Shown here piece after piece: positions 1 to 8,038 of a DNA stretch of 64,000 nucleotides (the first letter of the stretch is position 1; each line of letters begins with the position of its first letter). The stretch is from Thalassospira profundimaris (GTDB lineage: Bacteria; Pseudomonadota; Alphaproteobacteria; Rhodospirillales; Thalassospiraceae). Made by a program: the position numbers and the translations under genes. The DNA lies in NCBI RefSeq assembly GCF_003326755.1, contig NZ_JPWH01000008.1:152781-216780 (forward strand). Direction: 5' to 3'. The notes under the pieces are model-generated. The model had not been told where the DNA came from, ran no database searches, and saw only the letters and a list, made by a program, of their open reading frames with translations.

Positions 1-1
1 C

Positions 2-529
2 CTGCTCCATGCCGAGGCCCTGCAAAATATCCAGTCCTGCCAGCATCCGGTGATTGCGGCGATTGAAGGGGTTTGTGTGGGGGCATCAATGGTGCTGGCG
101 GCCGCGTGTGATTTTCGCATTGCCGCCGATGATGCCCGTTTCATGATGCCGCCGATGAAGCTGGGCGCAACCCTGGGATACCCGGAATTGCAAATTCTGC
201 TCGATGTGCTGGGGCGGGCCACCCTGATGGAAATCCTGTTTGAAGGGCAGATGTTTGATGCGGCCCGCGCCCTTCAAATCGGTTTTGTCAGCCAGGTCGT
301 GCCGCTGGAAAATTTTGATGGCGAAATCGAAAATGTTGCGGGCCGGATTGCCCGGGGGGCACCGATCAGTCAGCGGATGCACAAAAAAATGATCAATCGC
401 CTGATTGAGGGCGGCACCATTTCGCCGCGCGAATTTGACGATGGCTATCTCGCCTTTGACAGCGACGATTTCGAGGAAGGCTATTCCGCGTTCCTGGAAA
501 AACGCAAACCGGTCTTCCAGGGACGCTAG
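2..529 (+). CDS. Enoyl-CoA hydratase/isomerase family protein, 3' part
   Basis: The gene enters from outside the window: the reading frame is open from base 2 and no start codon is seen. The visible 175 residues carry the crotonase core, with HPVIAAIEG followed by CVGASMVLAAACDFRIA, which forms the oxyanion hole and CoA-binding region. Further on come a typical trimer-forming helix region and a C-terminal FLEKRKPVF, the usual end of this family. Crotonases hydrate or isomerise acyl-CoA thioesters in the cytoplasm, for example in beta-oxidation. The exact substrate cannot be told. The glutamate at the usual hydratase positions is not obvious in the visible part, so an isomerase or hydrolase role is possible. 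It converges with the next gene. Confidence 0.85.
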   Translation: MLHAEALQNIQSCQHPVIAAIEGVCVGASMVLAAACDFRIAADDARFMMPPMKLGATLGYPELQILLDVLGRATLMEILFEGQMFDAARALQIGFVSQVVPLENFDGEIENVAGRIARGAPISQRMHKKMINRLIEGGTISPREFDDGYLAFDSDDFEEGYSAFLEKRKPVFQGR

Positions 530-551
530 GAATATCGCGGCGTAAATCAGC

Positions 552-1598
552 TCAGAATGGCATGCCCGGTGTTAACGGAACGTCGGTAATGCCGTAATCC
601 ACGCCCATTTTGTGCAATTCGCTGGTGATTTGTGAACGGTGATGGGTCTGGTGATTGAATATCTGCATATAAAGCACCTGCAAGGGCACATCCCGCACAA
701 CGCCGTTCACATCGGCAAGGGTGCGGATATTGTCCTGCCAGCCGCTATTTTCAGGATCGGTCAGGGTTTCCAGATAGGCATCCATGTCTTCGCGCATTTT
801 ACGCAGCTCGGCAAAATCATCGGCAAGGGTGATGGTTGGCGTAAAAGCCCCCGGATTGCCGCCCTTCAGCAGGGTGGTAATGCGCTGATCAATATACAGA
901 ATATGATTAAGTGTGGCATGGATGGAGCCAAAAAACATGCCGCGATCCCCCCGGCGGGCCTCATCGCCGATCTGGTCACACAAATCAAACAGGACGCGGT
1001 TTTGCCAGCGGTTATAGCGGGCCATTTCGCGCCCGCAGGCGTTAAAATCCATTAGTGGCATGTTATTGTTCCTGTTTTTTCTAGGCGAAAGGGGCATTTC
1101 GGGTGTGAAGGGCATGCCCGTCACCCCGTAATCCAGACCCAGTCGGTAAAGTTCGCTGGTGACTTGCGAACGATGATGGGTTTGGTGGTTAAACATGTGC
1201 AGGAAAAAGATCTGTAGGGGAATGTCGTGTTTTGTCCCATCCAGGCCATGCAGACGGCGGGTTTTTTCCTGCCAGTGCTTTGGGCTGTCCTCATGGGCAA
1301 ATTGGATGATGGCGGTGTCGGTTTCCTTGCGCAGGTGGCACAGGGTCCTGAAATCATCCGTCAGGATGGTGTTTGGCGTGCATGGACCGGGCTCATGACC
1401 CTGAAGCAGGGATAAGATGCGCTGATCAATATAAAGAATATGATTGAGCGTGGCATGAATGGAGCCCCAAAACAGGCTCCGGTCCATATGGCGGGCTTCA
1501 TCAGTGATCTGGTGGCATAAATCAAACAGCACCTGATTTTGCCAGCCATTATACTGCGCCATGATGCGACCGCTGCCGTCAAAGTCCAGTAATGCCAT
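552..1598 (-). CDS. Two tandem DinB-family domains in one reading frame
   Basis: This protein of 348 residues is two copies of the same DinB/YfiT-like domain of about 170 residues each. Each copy has the conserved N-terminal RYNxWQN or QYNGWQN helix, the GSIHATLNHILYIDQRI segment with its metal-binding His, and the C-terminal NHQTHHRSQ motif. DinB-like proteins are four-helix bundles with a three-histidine metal site, often thiol-dependent transferases. The function here is unknown. The join is a nine-residue linker, SPRKNRNNN. It is followed by Met180 (base 1061), which has an AGGA eight bases upstream, so the second copy may also be translated by itself. This looks like a tandem gene duplication that became a fusion when the stop between the copies was lost. 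Confidence 0.85.
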   Translation of the reverse strand: MALLDFDGSGRIMAQYNGWQNQVLFDLCHQITDEARHMDRSLFWGSIHATLNHILYIDQRILSLLQGHEPGPCTPNTILTDDFRTLCHLRKETDTAIIQFAHEDSPKHWQEKTRRLHGLDGTKHDIPLQIFFLHMFNHQTHHRSQVTSELYRLGLDYGVTGMPFTPEMPLSPRKNRNNNMPLMDFNACGREMARYNRWQNRVLFDLCDQIGDEARRGDRGMFFGSIHATLNHILYIDQRITTLLKGGNPGAFTPTITLADDFAELRKMREDMDAYLETLTDPENSGWQDNIRTLADVNGVVRDVPLQVLYMQIFNHQTHHRSQITSELHKMGVDYGITDVPLTPGMPF

Positions 1599-1674
1599 GT
1601 GCTGTATCTTTCCCTGTTGGGGATGGCAGGGCGCGTGTCGTGCTGCCTGGGATTAAGGGGGCAATGGCCTGTTT

Positions 1675-2904
1675 TCAGGCGGCCATTGCCGTGTTTTCCG
1701 TGACCTGTTTGGGTTTGGCAACCAGATGCGTCATCAGGTTGGCGAAAATGCCAAAGCCCAGCATACAGGTTGTGACCGGCCATAACCCGCTTTCAAAATT
1801 GTGCAACCAGCCCAGAAAAACCCCGGCCAGCGCGCCGCAGGAAAACTGCATGGTGCCCATAAGGGCGGTGGCGGTGCCGCCAATATGCGGAAAATACTGC
1901 ATGAAGGATGCGGTGGCATTCGGCGCGGTCAGGCCAATCGCCCCGACCGAGATCATCACCAGCGGCACGACCACATAAAGCGACGGGGTAAAGAAGTTGC
2001 AGGCGACAAACAGGGCTGCTGCCGCAACAAGTTGCACCACAACGCCAATCGCCAGGATTTGATGGCATTCCATGCGTTTAAGCAGCGGGTTGTTGATGCG
2101 GTTGCAAAACACGATGGTCAGCACATTGGCCCCGAACAGATAGGGGAAATGCGCGGCATCAACGCCGAAATAGTCGATATACATAAAAGGCGAGTCGGTC
2201 AGGAAGCTGAACATCACCGCACTGGCCCCGGTATGGGCCATCATGAAACCCACGGCATTGCGGGTACGCAAAACTTCCAGATAGGTCCACCAGACACGCC
2301 GCGCCGGACCCGCATAACGCGGGCGCAGCCGGGTGGTTTCGGGCAGTTTCATCCAGATAATCACCAGCATGATGCTGCCATAAATCACCAGCAGGACAAA
2401 AATTGACCGCCAGCTTGAAAAGGCCAGCAGGCCCGCGCCCACCGTGGGGGCGACCAGCGGCGCAATCATCATGATCACCGCAATCAGGGCGAACATCCGC
2501 GCGGCTTCCTTGCCATCAAACAAATCGCGTACCGATGCCCCGACAATCACCAGGGCAAAACCGCCGCCAATGGCCTGGACAAAGCGCATGATATTAAGCG
2601 CAAGCGGGCTTTGCACCGTCAGGATAATGGCGCTGGCAAACACGTAAATGGCAAGGCCGGTCAGCGCGACGGGGCGGCGACCAATACGGTCCGACATCGG
2701 CCCGCCGGTAAGCTGCCCCAGGGCAAAGCCGATCAGAAAGCAGCTGATGGAAACTTCGACATCATGAATGGGCGCGCCAAAATCCTTTGCCATCGCCGGA
2801 ATGGCAGGCAGATAGGTATCAATCGCGAAAGGCGCGATCGCCGTGAGCGCGGCCAGCAAAATGGCAAGCCGTTTGGTATTGAGCGCAGCTGTCTTGCTGT
2901 TCAT
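1675..2904 (-). CDS. Bcr/CflA-type multidrug efflux MFS transporter
   Basis: This is a 409-residue inner-membrane protein of the major facilitator superfamily, with about twelve hydrophobic segments. The first helix region contains FAIDTYLPAIP, and the loop between helices 2 and 3 contains GGPMSDRIGRRPV. Both are hallmarks of the Bcr/CflA drug:proton antiporter group (bicyclomycin, chloramphenicol and related exporters). It would export small toxic compounds using the proton gradient. The substrate cannot be inferred. It starts with ATG at 2904. A 76-base gap separates it from the DinB gene downstream, so co-transcription is possible but not shown. Confidence 0.88.
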   Translation of the reverse strand: MNSKTAALNTKRLAILLAALTAIAPFAIDTYLPAIPAMAKDFGAPIHDVEVSISCFLIGFALGQLTGGPMSDRIGRRPVALTGLAIYVFASAIILTVQSPLALNIMRFVQAIGGGFALVIVGASVRDLFDGKEAARMFALIAVIMMIAPLVAPTVGAGLLAFSSWRSIFVLLVIYGSIMLVIIWMKLPETTRLRPRYAGPARRVWWTYLEVLRTRNAVGFMMAHTGASAVMFSFLTDSPFMYIDYFGVDAAHFPYLFGANVLTIVFCNRINNPLLKRMECHQILAIGVVVQLVAAAALFVACNFFTPSLYVVVPLVMISVGAIGLTAPNATASFMQYFPHIGGTATALMGTMQFSCGALAGVFLGWLHNFESGLWPVTTCMLGFGIFANLMTHLVAKPKQVTENTAMAA

Positions 2905-3215
2905 GGGGCAGTCCGATCCCGGGTTGGCGTCACTGTAAATAACGTATTGTGGCTAAAATCGTGCTCGGGCGGACGGATTTTTGCGCGTGGTTTTCCGCAC
3001 AAAATGATTTACGTCCGTCGGCTTTTCCCGATACGAACGCTTTGCCTGCCTGATATAACATGAAACGATTCAATGGTTTTTATTATCCATAAAAACCGGC
3101 GTAATTCAAACAGGCATGATGATACAGCCCTGAATGGCTGCCATGCAATTTTACAAATAAAAAGGGGCATTCCGTTGCCAGAATGCCCCCTGCATATGTT
3201 TGGTTGATGGAAACC
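2905..3215. other. Intergenic region between MFS gene and dctM
   Basis: These 311 bases hold the terminator of the TRAP operon near 3156-3190 and the AT-rich upstream region of the MFS gene. I see no convincing small gene. A short open frame running out of the antisense of the MFS gene has no ribosome binding site of note. Confidence 0.6.
3156..3190 (-). terminator. Rho-independent terminator after dctM
   Basis: On the minus strand GGGGCATTC pairs perfectly with GAATGCCCC across an eight-base loop. A T-rich tract of five Ts, then ATTT, follows. It lies 26 bases past the dctM stop. Confidence 0.85.
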
Positions 3216-4625
3216 CTAGTAATTCATCACCTTTTCCGGACCCATCAGCAGGGTCGGAAGCCATGTGGAAATGGCGGGGATATAGGTGATGATGATCAGG
3301 AAGACCAGCAGGATCATCAGCCACGGGAAGGCCGCCTTGACCACCTTGAGCAACGGCATCCCCGTTATGCCCGATGTGACAAACAGGTTGAGCCCCACGG
3401 GTGGTGTGATCATGCCGATTTCCATATTAACCACCATGATGATGCCAAGATGGATCGGATCAATGCCCAGCTTCATGGCGATCGGGAACAGGATCGGCGC
3501 CATGATCATCAGGATGGCGGACGGTTCCATGAAGTTCCCGGCAATCAGCAGGACGATATTAACCACAATCAGGAAACCCCAGGCCGGAAGCCCCCAGCCG
3601 ATGATGGTTTCGGCAATGGTGTGCGGAATGCGTTCGGTGGTCAGCACATGGGCAAACAGCATGGCATTGGCAATGATGAACATCAGCATGATGGTCACTT
3701 TGCCCGCTTCCAGCAGGACGTGGCGAATGTCCTTGTCAAAGGGCAGCAGAACAATGGCCTTGCCCATCAGGCCGATATTGCGCGTGGCAATGGCCCCAAA
3801 GCCGGTATTGCCGCCTTTCGGGATCCAGGGTTGATCCTTGATCGGGCCCATGTCGCGATAAAACAGCACGGCGACCAGCATGGCATAAAACGACGCCACG
3901 GCGGCGGCTTCGGTCGGGGTGAAGGCCCCGCCATAAATGCCGCCCATGATCAGAATGACCAGAAACAGGCCGCCTGATGCCGACAGCAGGCTGCCGCCCC
4001 ATTTGCCAAGGCTGGGTCGGTCCTGTTTGGGCAGTTTTTTGACTTTTGCCACCACATAAATTGCCAGCATCAGCATGATGCCAACCATCAGGCCCGGAAT
4101 AACGCCACCCAGGAACATGCGGCCAACCGAAACCTGCGTTGCCGCCGCATACACCACCATCACGATGGAGGGCGGGATCAGAATGCCCAGTGTCCCGGCG
4201 TTACAAATCACACCGGCGGCAAAGTTTTGCGGATAGCCCGAGCGCACCATACCGGCAATGACGATGGAACCAATGGCGACAACCGTTGCCGGGGAGGAGC
4301 CGGAAACAGCGGCAAACAGCATACAGGCCAGAACCGAGGCCATCGCCAGACCACCGGGGAACCAGCCCACGGAATTGATGGCAAAATTGATCAGGCGGCG
4401 GGCAACACCGCCGGTCGAAAGAAAGGTGGAGGCGAGAATGAAATAGGGAATGGCGAGAAGGGTGTAATGCTCCATCCCGCTGAAAAGTTTTTCTGCCAGG
4501 GTCGCCAGGCTGTCACTGCCAAAAAGCAGGATGGTGGCCAGCGAGGACACACCCAGCGACAGCGCGATGGGTGCGCCAAGCGCCATCATCACGAAAAGCA
4601 GAACAAACAGGAATGCGATGGTCAT
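3216..4625 (-). CDS. dctM: TRAP transporter large permease DctM
   Basis: This 469-residue polytopic protein is the large membrane subunit of a tripartite ATP-independent periplasmic transporter. It carries the DctM features: an N-terminal FVLLFVMMALGAPIALSLG region, GSSPATVVAIGSIVIAGMVRSGY, a conserved PPSIVMVVYA segment, and ITPPVGLNLFV near the C-terminus. It forms the sodium-driven channel for a carboxylate delivered by DctP. It is longer than many DctM proteins because of a loop of about 50 residues around residues 265-315, roughly KDQPWIPKGGNTGFG. It is the last gene of dctP-dctQ-dctM, 23 bases after dctQ. Confidence 0.95.
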   Translation of the reverse strand: MTIAFLFVLLFVMMALGAPIALSLGVSSLATILLFGSDSLATLAEKLFSGMEHYTLLAIPYFILASTFLSTGGVARRLINFAINSVGWFPGGLAMASVLACMLFAAVSGSSPATVVAIGSIVIAGMVRSGYPQNFAAGVICNAGTLGILIPPSIVMVVYAAATQVSVGRMFLGGVIPGLMVGIMLMLAIYVVAKVKKLPKQDRPSLGKWGGSLLSASGGLFLVILIMGGIYGGAFTPTEAAAVASFYAMLVAVLFYRDMGPIKDQPWIPKGGNTGFGAIATRNIGLMGKAIVLLPFDKDIRHVLLEAGKVTIMLMFIIANAMLFAHVLTTERIPHTIAETIIGWGLPAWGFLIVVNIVLLIAGNFMEPSAILMIMAPILFPIAMKLGIDPIHLGIIMVVNMEIGMITPPVGLNLFVTSGITGMPLLKVVKAAFPWLMILLVFLIIITYIPAISTWLPTLLMGPEKVMNY

Positions 4626-4648
4626 GGGAGGCGATTCCTCTTTGCTGC

Positions 4649-5221
4649 CTAGGATGCCGAACGGTGTGAACCGCCCGTCGTATCGTCATGGACATCAGCC
4701 TTGTTGCCAAGCTGGTCGATGGCTTCGCGGGCTTCGTCCGCCAGGGTAAAGCCGGTTTGTTTGCCGGCAATGATCCGCCATCCCACCTGGGCCAGGCGAA
4801 ACGCCAGAAGGGCGCCGCCAACCGGCATGATCAGATAGACCACCCACAGCATGACAGGCGAATCCTCGGCTTCCATTTCCAGCATGTGGTTAAAGGCCAC
4901 CAGCTCCCAGCCGCCTTTGGTGATCCAGAAGCAGTAAAGCAGGCCTGCCGCGACAATGACCAGGCCGATAACGCGCTGCAAGGTTGCCGGAAACAGTTTT
5001 ACCAGCGCATCAACACCAATATGACTGCCAATTTTAACCCCGTAGGACATGCCAAACAGGATCAGCCAGGCAAACAGAAACTGGGTTGTTTCCAAGGCCC
5101 ATGTGATGCCGGAATTAAAGACATACCGGGCAATGACATTGGCGAAGGTAAGCGTAGTCATAGCGGCAAGCAGGAGGGCTATGAAGCCCTCCTCCAGCCG
5201 GTTAACGACCGTCGAGATCAT
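4649..5221 (-). CDS. dctQ: TRAP transporter small permease DctQ
   Basis: This 190-residue protein with four predicted membrane helices is the small integral subunit of the TRAP transporter. The N-terminal half has the typical DctQ sequence NVIARYVFNSGITWALE and then FAWLILFGMSYGVKIGSHIGVD. The C-terminal tail of about 35 residues is hydrophilic and charged. DctQ binds the large permease and is needed for transport. It sits 37 bases after dctP and 23 before dctM, as in most DctPQM operons. Confidence 0.95.
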   Translation of the reverse strand: MISTVVNRLEEGFIALLLAAMTTLTFANVIARYVFNSGITWALETTQFLFAWLILFGMSYGVKIGSHIGVDALVKLFPATLQRVIGLVIVAAGLLYCFWITKGGWELVAFNHMLEMEAEDSPVMLWVVYLIMPVGGALLAFRLAQVGWRIIAGKQTGFTLADEAREAIDQLGNKADVHDDTTGGSHRSAS

Positions 5222-5258
5222 CGTAAACGGTCCCTTGTCCAGAGAGATTTACAGGGAA

Positions 5259-6254
5259 TTACTTGTTGCAGGCAGCCGCGGCATCGATCAGGTCCTGACC
5301 GATTTCGCCCGAGAACTGGTTCCAGACCGGCTTCATCGCCGTCTGCCAGTCCTTGAACTGCGCGTCGGTCAGTTCGATCAGGTTGGTTTCACCGGAATCG
5401 ATCACTTCCTGGCGCTGCTGTGCGGTCAGTTCGGCAGCCAGATCGTTGCCATATTTGGTGGCTTCGCTCATGGCCTGGGCCAGACCATCACGGATTTCCG
5501 GGTCCAGACCATCCCACCATTTGGTCGAGGTGACGACCATGTAATCCAGCAGGCCGTGGTTGGATTCGGTGATGTAATCCTGCACTTCGTAGAATTTCTG
5601 CGAATAGATGTTCGACCAGGTGTTTTCCTGACCATCAACAACGCCGGTCTGAAGGGCCGAATAGGTTTCGGAGAATGCCATTTTCTGCGGAACCGCACCA
5701 ACAGCCTCAAACTGGGCGGCCAGAACGTCCGAGCTTTGAATACGGAATTTCAAACCCTTGGCATCGGACGGTTCGCGCAGCGGCTTGTTGGCCGAAAGCT
5801 GCTTGAGACCATTATGCCAGTAGCCAACGCCGGTCAGGCCCTTGTCGGACATGGCGTTAAACAGGCTTTTGCCATCGTCGCTGTCCTGGAAGCAGGTTAC
5901 GGCGTTCATGTCCTTGAACAGGAACGGAAGGTCATAAATGCCGAGTTTTTTGGTCCATTTGCCGAATTTGGCCAGCGACGGTGCACCGAACTGCACGTCA
6001 CCACGCAAAATGGCCGGCAGAACCTTGTCGTCGTTAAAAAGCTGGGAGTTGGGGTAAATTTCGACTTTCACCTTGTCGCCCAGGATTTCTTCTGCCCGTT
6101 TTTTGAAATAATCGGCAGCTTTACCCTTCGGGGTGTTGGGGGCAACAACGTGCGAAAACTTGATGATTTCTTGCGCCGATGCGCTGTAGGCCATGCCCAG
6201 GCCAGCCAGCAGTGCGGTGCTTGCGATCAAGATTTTTTTGGTAACCGGACGCAT
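5259..6254 (-). CDS. dctP: TRAP transporter solute-binding protein DctP
   Basis: This periplasmic substrate-binding protein delivers a C4-dicarboxylate or related organic acid to DctQM. ATG at 6254 is chosen because AGGGAG lies seven bases upstream and the product then begins with a signal peptide (MRPVTKKILIAS, hydrophobic stretch, ASA|QE, cleavage after about residue 27). A frame-compatible GTG/ATG further upstream gives an unlikely 12-residue addition. Family hallmarks are IIKFSHVVAPNTPKG near the mature N-terminus, the central KFRIQSSDV region with its carboxylate-binding Arg, and VVDGQENTWSNIYS. It is the first gene of dctPQM and lies behind a sigma-54 promoter. Substrate assignment rests on the adjacent DctBD system and is an inference. 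Confidence 0.94.
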   Translation of the reverse strand: MRPVTKKILIASTALLAGLGMAYSASAQEIIKFSHVVAPNTPKGKAADYFKKRAEEILGDKVKVEIYPNSQLFNDDKVLPAILRGDVQFGAPSLAKFGKWTKKLGIYDLPFLFKDMNAVTCFQDSDDGKSLFNAMSDKGLTGVGYWHNGLKQLSANKPLREPSDAKGLKFRIQSSDVLAAQFEAVGAVPQKMAFSETYSALQTGVVDGQENTWSNIYSQKFYEVQDYITESNHGLLDYMVVTSTKWWDGLDPEIRDGLAQAMSEATKYGNDLAAELTAQQRQEVIDSGETNLIELTDAQFKDWQTAMKPVWNQFSGEIGQDLIDAAAACNK

Positions 6255-6349
6255 ACATATTCTCCCTAAAAGCTTAATGCGTTTTCCCAATTGTGCGCCA
6301 TTGATAAGGCGTCATTCTGTCCCGCCGTAACAGGCGCTGCCCTGATAAA

Positions 6350-6364
6350 GCAATTATCGGGCCA
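6350..6364 (-). promoter_or_regulatory. Sigma-54 (RpoN) -24/-12 promoter of dctPQM
   Basis: On the minus strand TGGCCCGATAATTGC matches the TGGCAC-N5-TTGC consensus. The invariant GG (-24) and GC (-12) are separated by exactly ten bases. Transcription would begin near 6339, giving a leader of about 85 bases before the dctP ATG at 6254. The adjacent dctD gene encodes a sigma-54 activator, which supports the call. Confidence 0.85.
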
Positions 6365-6464
6365 GTTTGTTGCGCACGCTATAACCTCAAAGCATATCAG
6401 CTATTTGGCCTGCTTTTGGGCAATGGTGCAATGCAGCGTAAGTCGTTATTTTTGTTATGATTCC

Positions 6465-6502
6465 CGCACACGAAAAAGTGCATATGTGTGGATTTTCGCA
6501 CA
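6465..6502 (-). promoter_or_regulatory. Two phased candidate DctD activator sites
   Basis: Two 18-base imperfect dyads lie at 6465-6482 and 6485-6502. Read on the minus strand, the distal one is TGTGCGAAAATCCACACA and the proximal one is TGCACTTTTTCGTGTGCG. Their centres are 20 bases apart, two helical turns, and about 110-140 bases upstream of the sigma-54 promoter, a normal distance for an enhancer site. They are the likely binding sites of DctD. Assignment to DctD is an inference from position and symmetry. Confidence 0.65.
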
Positions 6503-6628
6503 TAATTTCGCGTGTCTGATCTGGTTCTGAAACAGCATGTGGCAATTTGCAGTGAAATGCCACGAAAAATCGCACGCATTATTCGCGTTAAAGTTTTGTG
6601 TGCGTTGTGGGGCGGGGCGAAAGCCGGG

Positions 6629-7987
6629 TCAATCGGCGTCGGTGCGATTGCGGAAATCGGCCGGGGAAATTTCGTATTTCGCCAGTTTGTCGTAAAAGGT
6701 TTTGCGCGGCACTGCCAGTGTTGCCACCGTGGCGGTCACATTGCCCCCATGTTTGCGCAGGGCCTCGCAGATCAGGTTTTTCTCGAATGCTTCAACCTGG
6801 CGGGGCAGGGGCAATGTGGGGTCGGTGGTGCCGGCCGTGTCCCCTGCCAGGCTCTCGAGGCCCAGAACACGCCTTTCGGCGGCGTTGCGCAATTCGCGCA
6901 CATTGCCCGGCCAGTCATAACTGGTGAATTTTGCCAGTTCGTCTGCGTTTAGCGGCGCGAAACTGCGGCCAAAGCGGTCTTCGGCCTGTTTGAGGAAATG
7001 CTGAAACAAAAGCGGGATGTCGTCCTTGCGTTCGCGCAGCGGCGGGATGTGCAGTTGCACAACATTAAGCCTGTAATAAAGGTCTTCGCGAAATTCCCCG
7101 CGCGTGGCCGCCTCGCGCAGGTCCACTTTGGTGGCGGCAACAACACGCAAATCAATCGGCTGCACCGTGTTGGAGCCAAGACGTTCCAGCGCGCGTTCCT
7201 GCAACACGCGCAAAAGCCGGATTTGCAGCGAAAGCGGCATGCTTTCGATTTCATCAAGGAAAACGGTGCCTTTGTCGGCAAATTCAAATTTGCCAATGCG
7301 TTTGCGGTCCGCCCCGGTAAAGGCCCCGGCTTCATGGCCGAAAAGCTCGGATTCAATCAGGTTTTCGGGTACAGCACCGCAATTGATGGCAACAAACGGC
7401 CCGGTCCGGCCCGACATATCGTGCAGGGTGCGGGCAACAACTTCCTTGCCAGCGCCGGTTTCCCCGTTAATCAGCACATGGGCATTGGTCGGCGCGATAT
7501 TGCCAATCAGGCTGCGCAGCCGTTCCATCGCCGGGGTGCGGCCAATCAGGCCATTGCTGGCGGGCAGGTGACGGGCCAGTTCGGCCTTAAGGGCGCGGTT
7601 TTCGCTTTGCAGGCGACGATGCGCACAGGCGCGGCGCACAATATCGACGAAATAATCCGGCGCAAACGGCTTTTCGATAAAGTCAAAGGCCCCGCTGCGC
7701 ATGGCCTTGACGGCGGTTGCCACATCGCCATGCCCGGTCACAAGGATCACCGGCATTTCCGCATCCATTTCGACGGTGCGGTGCAAAAGCTCCATACCGG
7801 TCATTTTCGGCATGCGAATGTCTGTGACCAGAATACCCGGCCAGCCATTGGCAATACGTTCCAGTGCCTTTTCCGGTTTGTCAAAACATTCAACCGGGAT
7901 GTCCGCCAGTTCCAGCGTTTGCTGTGCGGCTTCCCGCACATCGGCATCATCATCGACAAACAGCACATGTTCGCAGGGGTGGGTCAC
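6629..7987 (-). CDS. dctD: Sigma-54-dependent response regulator DctD
   Basis: This 452-residue NtrC-type regulator activates dctPQM when phosphorylated by DctB. The receiver domain (about 1-120) has acidic residues D12-D14 and the phospho-acceptor D56 in VTDIRMP. The AAA+ domain has Walker A GETGAGKE, the sigma-54-contacting loop GAFTGA, and a Walker B motif FLDEIESM. A Fis-type helix-turn-helix (VTATVATLAVPRKTFYDKL) ends the protein. It lies 51 bases downstream of dctB in the same direction. The Walker A, GAFTGA and receiver residues are all intact, so it should be active. Confidence 0.94.
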   Translation of the reverse strand: MTHPCEHVLFVDDDADVREAAQQTLELADIPVECFDKPEKALERIANGWPGILVTDIRMPKMTGMELLHRTVEMDAEMPVILVTGHGDVATAVKAMRSGAFDFIEKPFAPDYFVDIVRRACAHRRLQSENRALKAELARHLPASNGLIGRTPAMERLRSLIGNIAPTNAHVLINGETGAGKEVVARTLHDMSGRTGPFVAINCGAVPENLIESELFGHEAGAFTGADRKRIGKFEFADKGTVFLDEIESMPLSLQIRLLRVLQERALERLGSNTVQPIDLRVVAATKVDLREAATRGEFREDLYYRLNVVQLHIPPLRERKDDIPLLFQHFLKQAEDRFGRSFAPLNADELAKFTSYDWPGNVRELRNAAERRVLGLESLAGDTAGTTDPTLPLPRQVEAFEKNLICEALRKHGGNVTATVATLAVPRKTFYDKLAKYEISPADFRNRTDAD

Positions 7988-8038
7988 TGCTTATCCTCTG
8001 GTCGCGGCACGGAAAGGGGATCGGATGATCGCATCTGG

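Larger units (their letters stand above)
6255..6628. other. dctD-dctP intergenic regulatory region
   Basis: This 374-base gap holds the dctP leader, the sigma-54 promoter, the two candidate DctD sites, and a further perfect inverted repeat, GTGGCA-N13-TGCCAC at 6539-6563, whose role is unknown. No coding sequence is supported here. Confidence 0.7.

Noticed and set aside
5049..6269. 406-residue open frame opposite dctP
   Set aside because: Antisense shadow. The minus-strand dctP has a signal peptide, ribosome site and TRAP hallmarks.
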